Shown here: positions 48,873 to 59,462 of the stretch, piece after piece
Numbering within the stretch: the stretch's first letter is position 1
Layout of the letters: each line of letters opens with the position of its first letter
From: Ehrlichia ruminantium str. Welgevonden
Lineage (GTDB): Bacteria; Pseudomonadota; Alphaproteobacteria; Rickettsiales; Anaplasmataceae
Assembly (NCBI RefSeq): GCF_000026005.1
Contig: NC_005295.2
Span: 248,001-312,000 of the forward strand
Direction of reading: 5' to 3'
Length of the DNA stretch: 64,000 nucleotides
Notes under the pieces: model-generated
The model's input: only the letters and a program-made list of their open reading frames with translations
The model's database searches: none
Told to the model about the DNA's origin: nothing
Translations under genes and position numbers: made by a program

Positions 48873-49976
48873 ATGTTAGATCAAGTATTAGATAAAGAAC
48901 TGATCGAATTAAGATATAGTGATATATATAGAGAGCTACCTAAAGTTACTAGATATGATGCTGGATATATGGTTTATCATGATGGTAAAAAGCTAATCTC
49001 TTTTTCATGTAATAATTATCTTGGGCTAATAGGTCATCCTCTATTAAAAAAGTCAGCTATAGATGCAATAAATCTTTATGGTGTGGGAGCTGGAGCTTCT
49101 AGAATGGTTACTGGTGATAATCTTCTATATTATTCTTTAGAATCTAAGTTAGCTAAATTATATGATAAAGAAAAGGCATTGGTATTTAGTAGTGGTTATT
49201 TGACTAACATAGGAATAATTTCTGCTTTAGTGAATAGACATGATATGATAATTTCTGATAAGTTGGTGCATTCTTCAATTATTGATGGAATCAAACTTTC
49301 TCAAGCTAAAAACTATAGATTTAAACATAATGATTATCTAGATTGTGAATATATTTTAAAAAAATATAGAAATTTACATAGGCGTTGTTTGATTATTGTT
49401 GAGCAAGTATACAGTATGGATGGTGATATAGCACCTACTAAACAATTAAAAATGTTGGCAGAAAAATATGATGCGTGGCTTGTTATAGATTGCGCACATA
49501 GTTTTGGATTAATGATGCATTGTGATGCTGATATATATATTGGTACTTTATCTAAAGCAGTTGGTGTTTTAGGTGGATATGTATGTGCATCTGAAATTGT
49601 GATAAAATATATACAGAATAAAGCAAGGACTTTTATATATACAACAGCATTACCACCAATGATAATTGCAGCTGCAAATTCTGCATTGGACATTATAGGT
49701 GAATCTGTTATAGATATTCCTATTAAATTAGCGAGGTTTTTCTGTAATAATTTAGATTTTCCTGAACCTAATAGTCATATAGTTCCGATAATTATGAAAG
49801 ATGTAACTACTGTTTTGCATGCACAAAAAATTCTTAAGGAAGAAGGATTTTTAGTTATTGCAATACGTCCTCCTACTTCTCCTACGCCAAGATTGAGGTT
49901 TGTATTTAATGCATCTCATAAGTTGTCTGATGTAAAAAGATTATGTAAAGTTCTTAAACAAAAAGAAATAGTATAG
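48873..49976 (+). CDS. bioF: 8-amino-7-oxononanoate synthase
   Basis: A 367-residue PLP enzyme of the alpha-oxoamine synthase family. Motifs in order: LISFSCNNYLGL, GVGAGASRMVTGD, ALVFSSGYLTNIG, DKLVHSSIIDG, the PLP Asp/His in VIDCAHSFGL and the Schiff-base lysine in GTLSKAVGVLGGY. It condenses pimeloyl-ACP (or CoA) with alanine in biotin synthesis. HemA and Kbl are alternatives in the same family, but the short N-terminus and SCNNYLGL fit BioF and biotin synthesis is known in Ehrlichia. Slightly shorter than the usual about 385. The first visible non-repetitive sequence upstream is only 48 bases. Confidence 0.88.
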   Translation: MLDQVLDKELIELRYSDIYRELPKVTRYDAGYMVYHDGKKLISFSCNNYLGLIGHPLLKKSAIDAINLYGVGAGASRMVTGDNLLYYSLESKLAKLYDKEKALVFSSGYLTNIGIISALVNRHDMIISDKLVHSSIIDGIKLSQAKNYRFKHNDYLDCEYILKKYRNLHRRCLIIVEQVYSMDGDIAPTKQLKMLAEKYDAWLVIDCAHSFGLMMHCDADIYIGTLSKAVGVLGGYVCASEIVIKYIQNKARTFIYTTALPPMIIAAANSALDIIGESVIDIPIKLARFFCNNLDFPEPNSHIVPIIMKDVTTVLHAQKILKEEGFLVIAIRPPTSPTPRLRFVFNASHKLSDVKRLCKVLKQKEIV

Positions 49977-50338
49977 CTTATCTTATGTGTTAAAGCATTA
50001 TTAAGTAGTACTTTTTTTATAATATTATGGGTTTAAAAAAAGGTGATTTTTTAGTTATTATTGTGTTTTCTTTTATCTCTTTTAATAATATGTAGTTATT
50101 TATCTTATATCTTATCGATGGGGAGAAATTATATATATTGTAATAAAGTTTATTTATTTGATATTTATTCTAAATAAATAATTTTGATTATTGGTATTAT
50201 GTTATTGTACTCTACAGTATTGATTAGTGCATAAGATATGTTCTGTTTTTAAACAGAATGTATTTATATATAGTGTTATATAAGTTTGAAAATTTATTTT
50301 ACATTATATAGATAATAGATATGATTAGATCTTATATT
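49977..50338. other. 362 bp intergenic gap before tRNA-Arg
   Basis: AT-rich, holding presumably the tRNA promoter. No ORF or clear terminator. Confidence 0.5.
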
Positions 50339-50412
50339 GGGGCCGTAGCTCAGTAGGATAGAGCATTAGATTCCTAATCTGGAGGTCGTGCGTTCAAATC
50401 GCACCGGTCCCA
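50339..50412 (+). tRNA. trnR: tRNA-Arg (anticodon CCU)
   Basis: Acceptor GGGGCCG/CGGTCCC (one G-U pair), D arm GCTC-GAGC, anticodon stem TTAGA/TCTGG around loop TTCCTAA (anticodon CCT), T arm GTGCG-TTCAAAT-CGCAC and discriminator A. Unlike the tRNA-Trp gene the CCA end is not encoded (followed by TTA). It reads AGG codons. Confidence 0.95.
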
Positions 50413-50428
50413 TTAAAATATAGATAGG

Positions 50429-50857
50429 ATGTATTTATATATGCTAGAAATTTATAGCTTATTATTTGTTGATAGCTTTGTTGCTGCTCTTGTGCTTCCA
50501 TTAAATAAGGTGTTGATATTTAAGATAATGAGTTATTTTGGAGGTTATAGTTATAGTTTAATGTTATTAGTTGCTACTTTAGGGGCAGTAGTTGGTAGCA
50601 TTGTTAATTGGCTGCTTGGAAGGATGATAATTTTTGCACGTATGGAATATCATAAGACACAGGATGATTATGGGAAGTTAGGTCGTTATATACGTACAAC
50701 TTTAATGTTGTTATCTTTAGGATGTTCATGGATTCCTGTATGGGGTGCTATTGTTAATATATTATCTGGATATTTTAAAATCAGAGTTGTAAATCTAGGT
50801 GTATTGGCTTGTTTGTCTTATTTAGGATATTTTGTTTATTGTTTAATAGTATTATGA
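50429..50857 (+). CDS. YqaA-type small DedA/VTT-like membrane protein
   Basis: A 142-residue membrane protein with the pattern of YqaA/DedA relatives: LLFVDSFVAALVLPLNKVLI, then LMLLVATLGAVVGSIVNWLLGRM (re-entrant, Gly-rich helix typical of the VTT family) and a final pair of helices (WIPVWGAIVNILSGYFKIRV). DedA-family proteins are linked to lipid flipping. A weak AGGA at 50426 is better placed for the internal ATG at 50441, so the protein may be 138 residues. It starts 17 bases after tRNA-Arg and is likely co-transcribed. Confidence 0.8.
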   Translation: MYLYMLEIYSLLFVDSFVAALVLPLNKVLIFKIMSYFGGYSYSLMLLVATLGAVVGSIVNWLLGRMIIFARMEYHKTQDDYGKLGRYIRTTLMLLSLGCSWIPVWGAIVNILSGYFKIRVVNLGVLACLSYLGYFVYCLIVL

Positions 50858-51460
50858 TTTATGATATTGCTAGTGTTGTAAGAAGCATTGTGATATCTAG
50901 TTAAGATATTGGTTGTAATAAAAAATTAGCAATTTCTAATATGATTACCATTAGAATATGGTAAATTATGGTTTAGTACTTAACTTTATTTGATAATTGG
51001 GTAAATGACCTTTATATTGTATTAAAAATGTTTTTATATTTTCTTATTATATAAATATTATAATTCTATGTGGCTAGTCTTTTGGAACTTGATTTTATAA
51101 TATGTAATTATATTAGTGTTATAACAAAGAATTAATAATTTTTTAAAACTTATTTATAAATGTGTACCTCCATATTATATTGATCATGTATAATCCCATA
51201 TTATTAGTCTTTTATAATTTTTAAATAGCCTTAAAAATACTAGTTGTCAGATGAAAAATTAACTATTTCTAAGATGCGTTTAAAAAGTGGGTTTTTTAGT
51301 ATGTTGTTTCTATGATATAATGTATGGCAATTTATATACTAATACTTGGGTAGGCCTTATTTATAGGCTAATATATTGGTTATAGTAATAAAAATTATCC
51401 ATTGAAAATGTATCTTTCTCAAAAGTTTCAATTGTGTTTAAGTGCTTTTATATAGAATTA
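50858..51460. other. Intergenic region with degraded repeat copies
   Basis: No gene. From about 51,365 to 51,460 the sequence (TTGGTTATAGTAATAAAAATTA, TTTCAATTGTGTTTAAGTGC) is a decayed version of the 208 bp unit; a still older trace may lie near 50,905 (ATTGGTTGTAATAAAAAATT). Confidence 0.5.
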
Positions 51461-52165
51461 TGAGTTTTGAACATATAACTAATTTTTAATATTGGAGTAA
51501 ATGTATTTCTGTGATATATAATTTTTCCGTATTTGTAATAGGAAGACTATGTAATATTTCATTCGATATAACCTTAATTATGTTGATTATTGTAGTGAGA
51601 AATAAGTCATTTAATGGTATGTATTTCTAAAATTTCAATTGTGTTTAGTTAGTTTTGTATAAAGTTATGAGTTTTTGAACATATAACTAATTTTTGATAT
51701 TGGAGTAAATGTATTTCTGTTATGTATAATTTTTCCGTATTTGTAATAGGAATACTATGTAATATTTTATTCAATATAACCTTAATTATGTTGATTATTG
51801 TAGTGAGAAATAAGTCATTTAATGGTATGTGTTTCTAAAATTTCAATTGTGTTTAGTTAGTTTTGTATAAAATTATGAGTTTTTGAACATATAACTAATT
51901 TTTGATATTGGAGTAAATGTATTTCTGTTATGTATAATTTTTCCGTATTTGTAATAGGAAGACTATGTAATATTTCATTCGATATAACCTTAATTATATT
52001 GATTATTGTAGTAAGAAATAAGTCATTTAATGGTATGTATTTCTAAAATTTCAATTGTGTTTAGTTAGTTTTGTATAAAATTATGAGTTTTTGAACATAT
52101 AACTAATTTTTGATATTGGAGTAAATGTATTTCTGTGATGTATAGTTTTTCCATATTTGTATAGA
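51461..52165. repeat. About 3.4 copies of a 207-208 bp unit built from the 3' end of rnhB plus downstream DNA
   Basis: TGAGTTTTTGAACATATAAC starts at about 51461, 51668, 51876 and 52084 (spacings 207, 208, 208). The last copy is the real end of rnhB: bases 52081-52165 encode its C-terminus. Each other copy still reads, on the minus strand, RNTFTPISKISYMFKNS and a stop, preceded by YGKIIHN where rnhB has YGKTIHH. Copies are about 97% alike. Confidence 0.92.
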
Positions 52166-52743
52166 GATGTTATATGGTCTTTAGTACCGTACCCTTTGTT
52201 TTTGTTCCAATTATATTGTGGGTACTGTATATGAAGTGTTTCCATAAGTCTATCTCGTGTAACTTTTGCTATTATAGATGCTGCGGCAATTGATGTACTG
52301 ATAGTATCACCTCCTATTATTGCTTGTGCATTCCAGGGTATGTTTGGTATTTTGTTGCCATCTATTATGACGTAATCTATATCTATGTGAGCATTTAGAC
52401 CTGTAAGTGCTCGTTTCATTGCAATATGTGTAGCATTTAATATGTTATACTCATCTATTTCAAATATATGTGCAAATCCTATACTCCATTTTACTCTTGT
52501 AATAATTTTGTTATAGATTTTTTGTCGTGTTTTTGGTGTTAGTTTTTTTGAATCGTTAATATCTTGTGTTGTCTCATTATTATAGTTTGGGAAAAAAACT
52601 GCTGCTGATACTACAGGACCAGCTAATGAACCATATCCTACTTCGTCAACTCCCACAATTATACACTCTTTATTATTTTTTAATTTTAATATTTCATTTT
52701 CTATAGAAAAATCTGGCATAATATTATCTAAGTAATTATGCAT
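52081..52743 (-). CDS. rnhB: Ribonuclease HII
   Basis: A 220-residue enzyme. The catalytic acidic residues lie in IVGVDEVGYGSLAGPVV (Asp and Glu), VIIDGN (Asp) and AKVTRDRLM (Asp). SIAAASIIAKVTRD and NKGYGTKDH are RNase HII signatures and HHRNTFTPI corresponds to the family C-terminus. It removes ribonucleotides and RNA primers from RNA-DNA hybrids. ATG at 52743 and 52719 are both possible starts. The last 28 codons are repeated three times downstream as gene-tail copies, so this gene's end is the repeat source. Confidence 0.93.
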   Translation of the reverse strand: MHNYLDNIMPDFSIENEILKLKNNKECIIVGVDEVGYGSLAGPVVSAAVFFPNYNNETTQDINDSKKLTPKTRQKIYNKIITRVKWSIGFAHIFEIDEYNILNATHIAMKRALTGLNAHIDIDYVIIDGNKIPNIPWNAQAIIGGDTISTSIAAASIIAKVTRDRLMETLHIQYPQYNWNKNKGYGTKDHITSLYKYGKTIHHRNTFTPISKISYMFKNS

Positions 52744-53823
52744 CTATATGCATATCTTTGTAAGGCTAAACATCATTATATAATGTAATATCATTGATCA
52801 AGTAATATCAAGTGATATATGTATGCCTACATATATTGTTATCGAATTAGCATTTGATATTATTTGTAACTTTTATATGTGGATAAATGAATAATATAGT
52901 CAAGATTATTTATTTTATACTACTAAGCGGAACTATTTGATTTATGCTTAATTTCCTAAATCTGTGTTACATATTACTCAACTGTTTGGCATAAAAAATG
53001 TTAAATTATAGTAATTGATATTATATATTATTTATTAAAAAATTTATTTATTATATTAATTTTTTATATTGACTTATTATTTTTCTTACATATATTGTAA
53101 ATGTTTATATATTAAATTGGTATAAATAATAAAAAAATTAATATTTATTAAGGATTGAAGATGAAGTTATTTTATACGAGGTAGGGAATGTTAATAATGT
53201 TGTAATAGTGAAGATATTCTTTTTGTATTATGCAAGTCTGTGGTGATAGGTTTATTAGGTAAGTACGTATGTTTTAACTCTATCAGGTAAATTTTGTTTT
53301 TTTTGCAATTAGTGCTGTTGCGTAGTTTTTGTGAACAGAATTGTTAGTTGAATCTGCAGTGATTAACAGATTACTTAGATAGTGTTAATAGTAATATGGG
53401 TTGTTTATGTAGGGGGTTTACAACAATGTTTTTTAAATTAACGTAAGCAGGGATTATTTATTGTAAATTAAATGATAGAATTACAGGTTAGCTTTATTTA
53501 TATATTAATTTATTAAAAACATTAGTTAAGAATCAAAAAACTCAGTAATAGTATAAGATTAAATAGTATAATACTGTATTTGTCAAATATTAAAGTAATT
53601 TTGGTAAATTTTTGTGCTAGAAATTCTAGTGGTGAGGTATGCTATACTTACTATTACTACTTAACTTTTATTCTGTAATCCTCGTTACATAACATGCATC
53701 TTAGTATTTACTCCCATAGATGTAGTATATGCCAATATTAGCATATACTGTAGTTATTTTTATATATTAATACTAAGACTATATAAAGTTAAGAAAAATA
53801 TTTATAAATTTAGGTATATTATC
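52744..53823. other. 1.1 kb divergent intergenic region
   Basis: Lies between rnhB and the 1529-codon gene. The stretch 53,150-53,450 is a little richer in G than its surroundings, but has stops in every frame and no recognisable protein remnant. Confidence 0.45.
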
Positions 53824-56800
53824 ATGCTCAATAAATTTCAGGTTAAGAAATGTTCTAATTCTAGTAAAAGACGTTCTGAGCAATATAGTAAAGTAGTAGA
53901 ATATACTGTACAAAGTAATACTAGTAGTTTAGATTCTAATAAAGAAGTTATTGCAAAATTAAATGAAAAGTTAAGAAAAATATACATAGTAATATACCAT
54001 ATTATTTCTAAACAATTTGACAAAAATGATGATTACAAAGGAACTTTTTTTAATGTAGTATGTTTGTCCTGTATTAAGGATATCTTGGATGGAGTAAATT
54101 ATATTCAGAGTGTGTTGGATCTGTCTATTGGATGTCAGGTTACATCACTTAGTATACTATCTAATGAAGTGATTGTAAATCAAAGGGATGTATTTTGTAC
54201 TACATGTGTAGATCGTATGATAAATTTAAGGGGTGTCTCATCTCAAGAAGAAAACAAAACAATAGTCACAAGTAAGCAAGGTATTAGTGTTGATACTACT
54301 CCAGCAATTCAGAAGAATATAATTGATCTTGGTGTTCCTTCTACATCAACTCAAGGGAATAGTAGTATAATAGAGAAGCAAGTTGTCACTTCTACTAAAG
54401 AATATGTGGTAAACAAGAAGAACAGTGAGCTTGTATTTGTTGTAAGACAGAGAAGAGTTGTTACTGACTTGGTAGGTAAGGTACAGGTTATTATAGGAAG
54501 CTTGTTACATATATTTAATTATACATCTAGTAGAAGGAATAAAGCAAAAAAAGAAAATATGATGAATCGTCCTGTGATTCTAGTAAGGTTATTTAGGCTG
54601 GATTTGGAAGTGAATAAGGTCATAACTCTGATGAGTAGGTTATGTATAATGTTAGCAGAATTGAGTAATCAATTAAATGTTACAGTATTAAATAGGGGTT
54701 CAAATCAGGCTACAGGAAGGGCTAATCTACCTTTTCATGATAGTGTAGAAAAGTTTGGTAGGGCATTTACATTAAATCGTGTTAGAGGTAAAAAAAAGAG
54801 AGCTATGCTAAAATCATCTAATAGTTTTAGTGGTGTTTGTACTCTATCTATGATTGCTGAAGAAGATAGTACTGATAAGTGTTGTGTTTTTGCACAAGAG
54901 AATATTCCTCAGAGTAATGAAGAGCATGTAAATGGAAATAGTGTTAGAGGTTCTGATACGTTTGACCCGTTTTCTCCTGATACTGCGAGTAAAATTAATG
55001 AGTTTTATATTTGGAATAGTATAGCATCAGATGCTGGTAAAGAAGCATTAATAAGAACCTTAATTTTAGAAGTAGGTAGTAAAGATCAATTACTTAGAAT
55101 ACTATCTACAGAGGTTGATATGGATAAATTAATTGAAATATTTCCTAAGACATTTGCATATCAGTCTAATAATATAAGGTCTACTAATCTTTGTACGGCA
55201 AAACGCCAGTTATTAAATAAAAGTTTAGATTATAGATTATATCCTACATTGCGGTCTTTTATATTCTATATCAATAATAATTACACTAAAAATTTACAAC
55301 CTGTTATTCAGGATGTAAAGTCTGTAGGTAACATTGTTACTATACCATCTTCTGAAAGTAATGAAACAGTAGATCCTATATTAGTAGATAAAGGTCAGAC
55401 ATTAACTGATGATACTAATATAAATGATGTTATGGTTGGTACAATAGAAAGTATAAGTACTGTAAAATCTCTTGTTACTTTAGGTAATTTAAATAATATT
55501 GATGATGATACAATAGTTTTTATTGATGAAGAAGAATCTACTATTGTTCCAACTTTATCAAAAGAGATTTGTAGTACAGAAAGTACGCAAAATTATGAAT
55601 CTATTTATGAAAAAAGTGGATCTGATAATGTAGAATTAAAATCATGCGTTAATGTAAAAACCGATAAAGCTAAAAAAGTTGTAAAATATGATGGTGTTAT
55701 TAGTTCGGCTTCCGATGATAGTGCTGTAGAGTTATGTAATGGTGCAAAAGATGTTATTAGGCGTGTTAATAGTGGTAAAACCTCTACTAAGACTGAGAGC
55801 AGGCCAAATAATATATTATTTTCTGATATAAATACTTTAGTATTACCAAATACTTTGGACAATTTGGCTGCGAGTACAGATGATAATGTAGAATCTTTTA
55901 AGAAGTGTGTATCTAAAGTTGCTACAGATAGTAATAGTGTATCGTATGATTCTCATCGTGAACCTTGTTGTAATGATGAAGAAATTAGTACTAACTTAAC
56001 AGATACTGCTTGTACAAGTTCTTGTCTAGTAGCTTCAAAAGCAGATGATCCTCAAGATTTTATTAGGAAGAAAAGTGAAGATTCTAAAAGTGTTTTTAAC
56101 CTTTCTGTTGGTAGAATATCGATGGGAGTATGTAATTTTCTTGTTATACAATGTATGTTGCATAAAGAAAATAGAGAAGAATTATTAAACCGTTTGATTT
56201 CTAATGTTGGTAGTAAAGACCAGCTTATTAAAATATTAGTGGCAGAAATAGGTCGAAATATGTTACTAAAAATATTTCCTAGTATATCAGTATCTGATAT
56301 TGACTCTAGTTTAAGTAATGAACTTCATGATGTTGTAGTGAAAGATAAAAATGGTATATTTGTTAGATATGATGATTCTCATAATGTTCAAATAGTTTAC
56401 TTGTTACAGGTATTTATAGATTATGTTCTAAAGAATAAACAATATATTTGTGGGGAACAAGGACCCGAATCTACTAGTAAAGATGTAAAATTATCTAAGG
56501 ATATGGATTGTGTTTCTTCAGATGAGATATTAGGTCCTGTAAAAAACAATTCATCTATGACTGAATTGTCTAAAGTTTTGGAACAAGATATTAGTTTTGA
56601 TCATGATAAATGTTATCGTAGTAATACTTTACCGTATAAAAGAACAGGTAACACATTTGGGGTAATTAATAGGAATATTACGGAATCGAGTAAGTGTGAT
56701 GATACTGGCCTACATTTAGAAGTTGTATCTCCTATTGAATATTGTGATGATAAGAATATGCCATCAACGAGTGCTATATGTAATACCGAATTATCTATGC

Positions 56801-58413
56801 AAAGTGTTACTGATCATGATAAATCAACTACTAAATCAAAAAGTATTAGTTCATTCCCTTACCAAGGTTTTGTATTAACAAAAACAGTAGCAAGATTATC
56901 ATCATTTTCATCTATGATGGGAAAAAATAGAAGTTTTTCATCAGTTGTTACATTGGATAATAAACAAGATTCAATAGAAACTATTGGAAGTGAAGTGGTT
57001 GTTGATGGTAATGTTAGTGAAGGAGTAGGTAAGAATTTAGGTTCACATGCATGTGACATTACATCTAAACATTCTGAAAAAAATTCTTCTTCTATATTTA
57101 AAATATCAAATAGTTTCTTTCATAGAAATAAAGTTTCTAAAGATGAAGAGCTAGGAAAATTTGTGCAAGATTTAGTAATGCAACTACATAATACAGTTTA
57201 TGGTATTGGCAGGTTGACTGATCATCTATCTTTACAAGGCAACTACATATTTTTTAATTGGATTATGTCATGTATAATCAGATCTTCAGATTTTGAAAAA
57301 TGTGAAGCCATGATTATCAATGATATCAGGCCATGTTGTGCATATTACAAAACTATTATTTCAATTCCTAATGCTAAGATTTCAAGTTTATATATTAAAA
57401 GCTTGCATGATTTAAGTTGGATAGATTCTCAGGTAAGACCTCTACATAGTTTAGTGCATAAAGGAAAGATAGATGGTATATCTTTTTCTGTTAGTAAGGA
57501 TCATGTAAGACGTGAAGCCAGAAAACATATGTCTACTATTAATGAAGAGTTGGTTATTAAATTGAGAGAATTATTTAGTGTGTTTGACATTGAATGTATA
57601 ACTGAAGAAGATCTTAGTTTATTTTTGGTACAAGGTAGATTAGTCATTTCTGGAAAACATCTTTCATCTATACCTGATGGTGTTATATTACATATAATGT
57701 CTTATAAGGATATCGTAATAAAAGGTGATATTCCAAAGGGATTACAAATAGATTGTCAAAATATTAAGGTATATGGTACTGTTAAAGGTCGTCTCATATC
57801 AGCTGATGGCTTAATAGAAATTTATGGTCCAGTTTATGGGAGTATTATATGTAAAAGTGTGTGTAAGTCTGATCTAACAGGAGTGATGATTCAAGGTGAT
57901 GTAGATAAATATGCAAGTATATTATGTACGAATGGTAGCATAGAAATCTATGGAAATAATGTTTGTGGGAATATTAGTGCGCAAGATACTGAAATGATAA
58001 TAAAAAGTGATATGTTTATGGGTTCTATATTTAGTGATGGTGGTATATATTTATATTTCTCTTGTAAGGCTAATAATGTTTTATGGTTAAAGTTGAATAA
58101 CATAAAAAATGTATTTGTTGATTGTAATCTTAAAGTTAAGTGTATGTTTGCTTTTGGTTCTAAATTTTATGTTAGAAAAGGTAAAGAATTTAGATTAAAT
58201 GATAGGTGTAGAGATTGTGAGGTTTTTTCTTTATCAAGTAAGTTTTGGAGATTTGAACTCTCAGAACTAAAAAATTTGATTAAGATGAATGTTACTGGTG
58301 AAGTAGTGGATCCTTTAGCAATGGAGTTACAGCATGTTAATAATACTGTAGAAGGTGTAGTTGTAAATCCTGTAGATTCTGAAAGTGCTATTTTCAATTG
58401 TGCTCATAAATGA
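53824..58413 (+). CDS. Giant hypothetical protein with duplicated module and FapA/DUF342-like beta-helix
   Basis: A 1529-residue protein without signal peptide or membrane helix. Four parts are visible. (1) Lys/Ser-rich N-terminus, residues 1-380. (2) A helical module around residues 394-448 (REALIRTLI, EVGSKDQLLRIL, IEIFPK). (3) Its second copy at about 772-826 (REELLNRLI, NVGSKDQLIKIL, LKIFPS), separated and followed by long acidic Ser/Asn/Asp-rich disordered linkers. (4) A C-terminal region with a helical part (about 1110-1250) and a parallel beta-helix-like repeat at about 1271-1455 (IKVYGTVKGRLISADGLIEIYGPVYGSI pattern) as in FapA/DUF342 and bactofilin proteins. Similarity to DUF342 is by repeat pattern only. 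Function is unknown; a secreted or structural role is possible. Confidence 0.8.
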   Translation: MLNKFQVKKCSNSSKRRSEQYSKVVEYTVQSNTSSLDSNKEVIAKLNEKLRKIYIVIYHIISKQFDKNDDYKGTFFNVVCLSCIKDILDGVNYIQSVLDLSIGCQVTSLSILSNEVIVNQRDVFCTTCVDRMINLRGVSSQEENKTIVTSKQGISVDTTPAIQKNIIDLGVPSTSTQGNSSIIEKQVVTSTKEYVVNKKNSELVFVVRQRRVVTDLVGKVQVIIGSLLHIFNYTSSRRNKAKKENMMNRPVILVRLFRLDLEVNKVITLMSRLCIMLAELSNQLNVTVLNRGSNQATGRANLPFHDSVEKFGRAFTLNRVRGKKKRAMLKSSNSFSGVCTLSMIAEEDSTDKCCVFAQENIPQSNEEHVNGNSVRGSDTFDPFSPDTASKINEFYIWNSIASDAGKEALIRTLILEVGSKDQLLRILSTEVDMDKLIEIFPKTFAYQSNNIRSTNLCTAKRQLLNKSLDYRLYPTLRSFIFYINNNYTKNLQPVIQDVKSVGNIVTIPSSESNETVDPILVDKGQTLTDDTNINDVMVGTIESISTVKSLVTLGNLNNIDDDTIVFIDEEESTIVPTLSKEICSTESTQNYESIYEKSGSDNVELKSCVNVKTDKAKKVVKYDGVISSASDDSAVELCNGAKDVIRRVNSGKTSTKTESRPNNILFSDINTLVLPNTLDNLAASTDDNVESFKKCVSKVATDSNSVSYDSHREPCCNDEEISTNLTDTACTSSCLVASKADDPQDFIRKKSEDSKSVFNLSVGRISMGVCNFLVIQCMLHKENREELLNRLISNVGSKDQLIKILVAEIGRNMLLKIFPSISVSDIDSSLSNELHDVVVKDKNGIFVRYDDSHNVQIVYLLQVFIDYVLKNKQYICGEQGPESTSKDVKLSKDMDCVSSDEILGPVKNNSSMTELSKVLEQDISFDHDKCYRSNTLPYKRTGNTFGVINRNITESSKCDDTGLHLEVVSPIEYCDDKNMPSTSAICNTELSMQSVTDHDKSTTKSKSISSFPYQGFVLTKTVARLSSFSSMMGKNRSFSSVVTLDNKQDSIETIGSEVVVDGNVSEGVGKNLGSHACDITSKHSEKNSSSIFKISNSFFHRNKVSKDEELGKFVQDLVMQLHNTVYGIGRLTDHLSLQGNYIFFNWIMSCIIRSSDFEKCEAMIINDIRPCCAYYKTIISIPNAKISSLYIKSLHDLSWIDSQVRPLHSLVHKGKIDGISFSVSKDHVRREARKHMSTINEELVIKLRELFSVFDIECITEEDLSLFLVQGRLVISGKHLSSIPDGVILHIMSYKDIVIKGDIPKGLQIDCQNIKVYGTVKGRLISADGLIEIYGPVYGSIICKSVCKSDLTGVMIQGDVDKYASILCTNGSIEIYGNNVCGNISAQDTEMIIKSDMFMGSIFSDGGIYLYFSCKANNVLWLKLNNIKNVFVDCNLKVKCMFAFGSKFYVRKGKEFRLNDRCRDCEVFSLSSKFWRFELSELKNLIKMNVTGEVVDPLAMELQHVNNTVEGVVVNPVDSESAIFNCAHK

Positions 58414-58799
58414 GGTGTATTTTTATGGGAATATATAACTATTCTTTTAATTACTTAATATGTGATGATTATGAAATGTTATAAATCTGTCGAATTAACT
58501 TCTCAAGTATTATTTAATGCTAATAAATAAAATATATATACGTGTAGAATGAAGATTATTACTATAGTAATAGTAGAATGTGTCAAAAGTTTTGAAATTA
58601 TGCTTGGTTGGTTTTTATGTGATCATATTCTATGTTTTACTAATTCCTAGCAAGCATGTCTAATATTCATGATTTAAAAACATAATAGTTGCTTGTAAAT
58701 AAAGAACATGGAAAAATATTCATATGTTAATATTGTATTTAGCATGGTGAGACTTATAAATTACTTATCTACCTTTTTTATAAATATTTATTATTAACT
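58414..58799. other. 386 bp intergenic gap
   Basis: Between convergent genes. AT-rich, no ORF and no clear terminator. Confidence 0.5.
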
Positions 58800-59318
58800 T
58801 CAGTTTGTCACTTGACCATTAGTAAATATATTACTAACTTTATTATCAATATCTGTAACACCAGACATAGATTCTTTATCTATAGCTAACACCATGATTT
58901 TATATGGTTTGTTGTTAAATTCTGGTACATCAACACTTACTGTACCTGGGGTTAATGTAATAGAATTTGCTAATAATGATATACCTACACTGCTTTTTTG
59001 TTTGGTTTGTACTAATCTAAAAACTGGTGCACCAATAGTTGCTTTAAAGTTCCATACCTTTTTGACTATATATAAGTTAGATAATGCTACCTGTAATATA
59101 ATCCAAAAACAGTAGTTTATAAAGTGTAGGATAGTACCATTAAATTTTCTTGTTATTATGCTGTAAACATAGTATCGATCATGTGGTATAGCACTTTCTA
59201 GCCTTTTTGTAATAAATATTGTAAATATAGTACTAATAATACCAAGTGCTATAAAAAGTGGGTTAAAATATCCTGATAGTACTAACCATAACACGAATAA
59301 GATCAAAAACTGTTTCAT
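58800..59318 (-). CDS. mnhE: Na+/H+ antiporter subunit E (MnhE/MrpE)
   Basis: A 172-residue protein with N-terminal hydrophobic helices (FLILFVLWLVLSGYF, LFIALGIISTIFTIFI) and the E-subunit signature ANSITLTPGTVSVDV in the C-terminal domain. The MrpE subunit belongs to the multisubunit Mrp/Mnh cation antiporter of the inner membrane. No other subunit lies nearby, so either the complex is encoded in scattered places or the E subunit acts in another way. Length is typical. It is divergent from the MotE-like gene. Confidence 0.88.
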   Translation of the reverse strand: MKQFLILFVLWLVLSGYFNPLFIALGIISTIFTIFITKRLESAIPHDRYYVYSIITRKFNGTILHFINYCFWIILQVALSNLYIVKKVWNFKATIGAPVFRLVQTKQKSSVGISLLANSITLTPGTVSVDVPEFNNKPYKIMVLAIDKESMSGVTDIDNKVSNIFTNGQVTN

Positions 59319-59462
59319 TTTTTTTCAATACTTACTAAAATAATGTCTTTACTTTATATAATAACATTGGTGTAAGATACAATAATTACTTATTGCTAAA
59401 TTAATATAGTATCTTATCATACATAATGAATTTTAATAAAATTATAATGTTTAAATTGTAAT

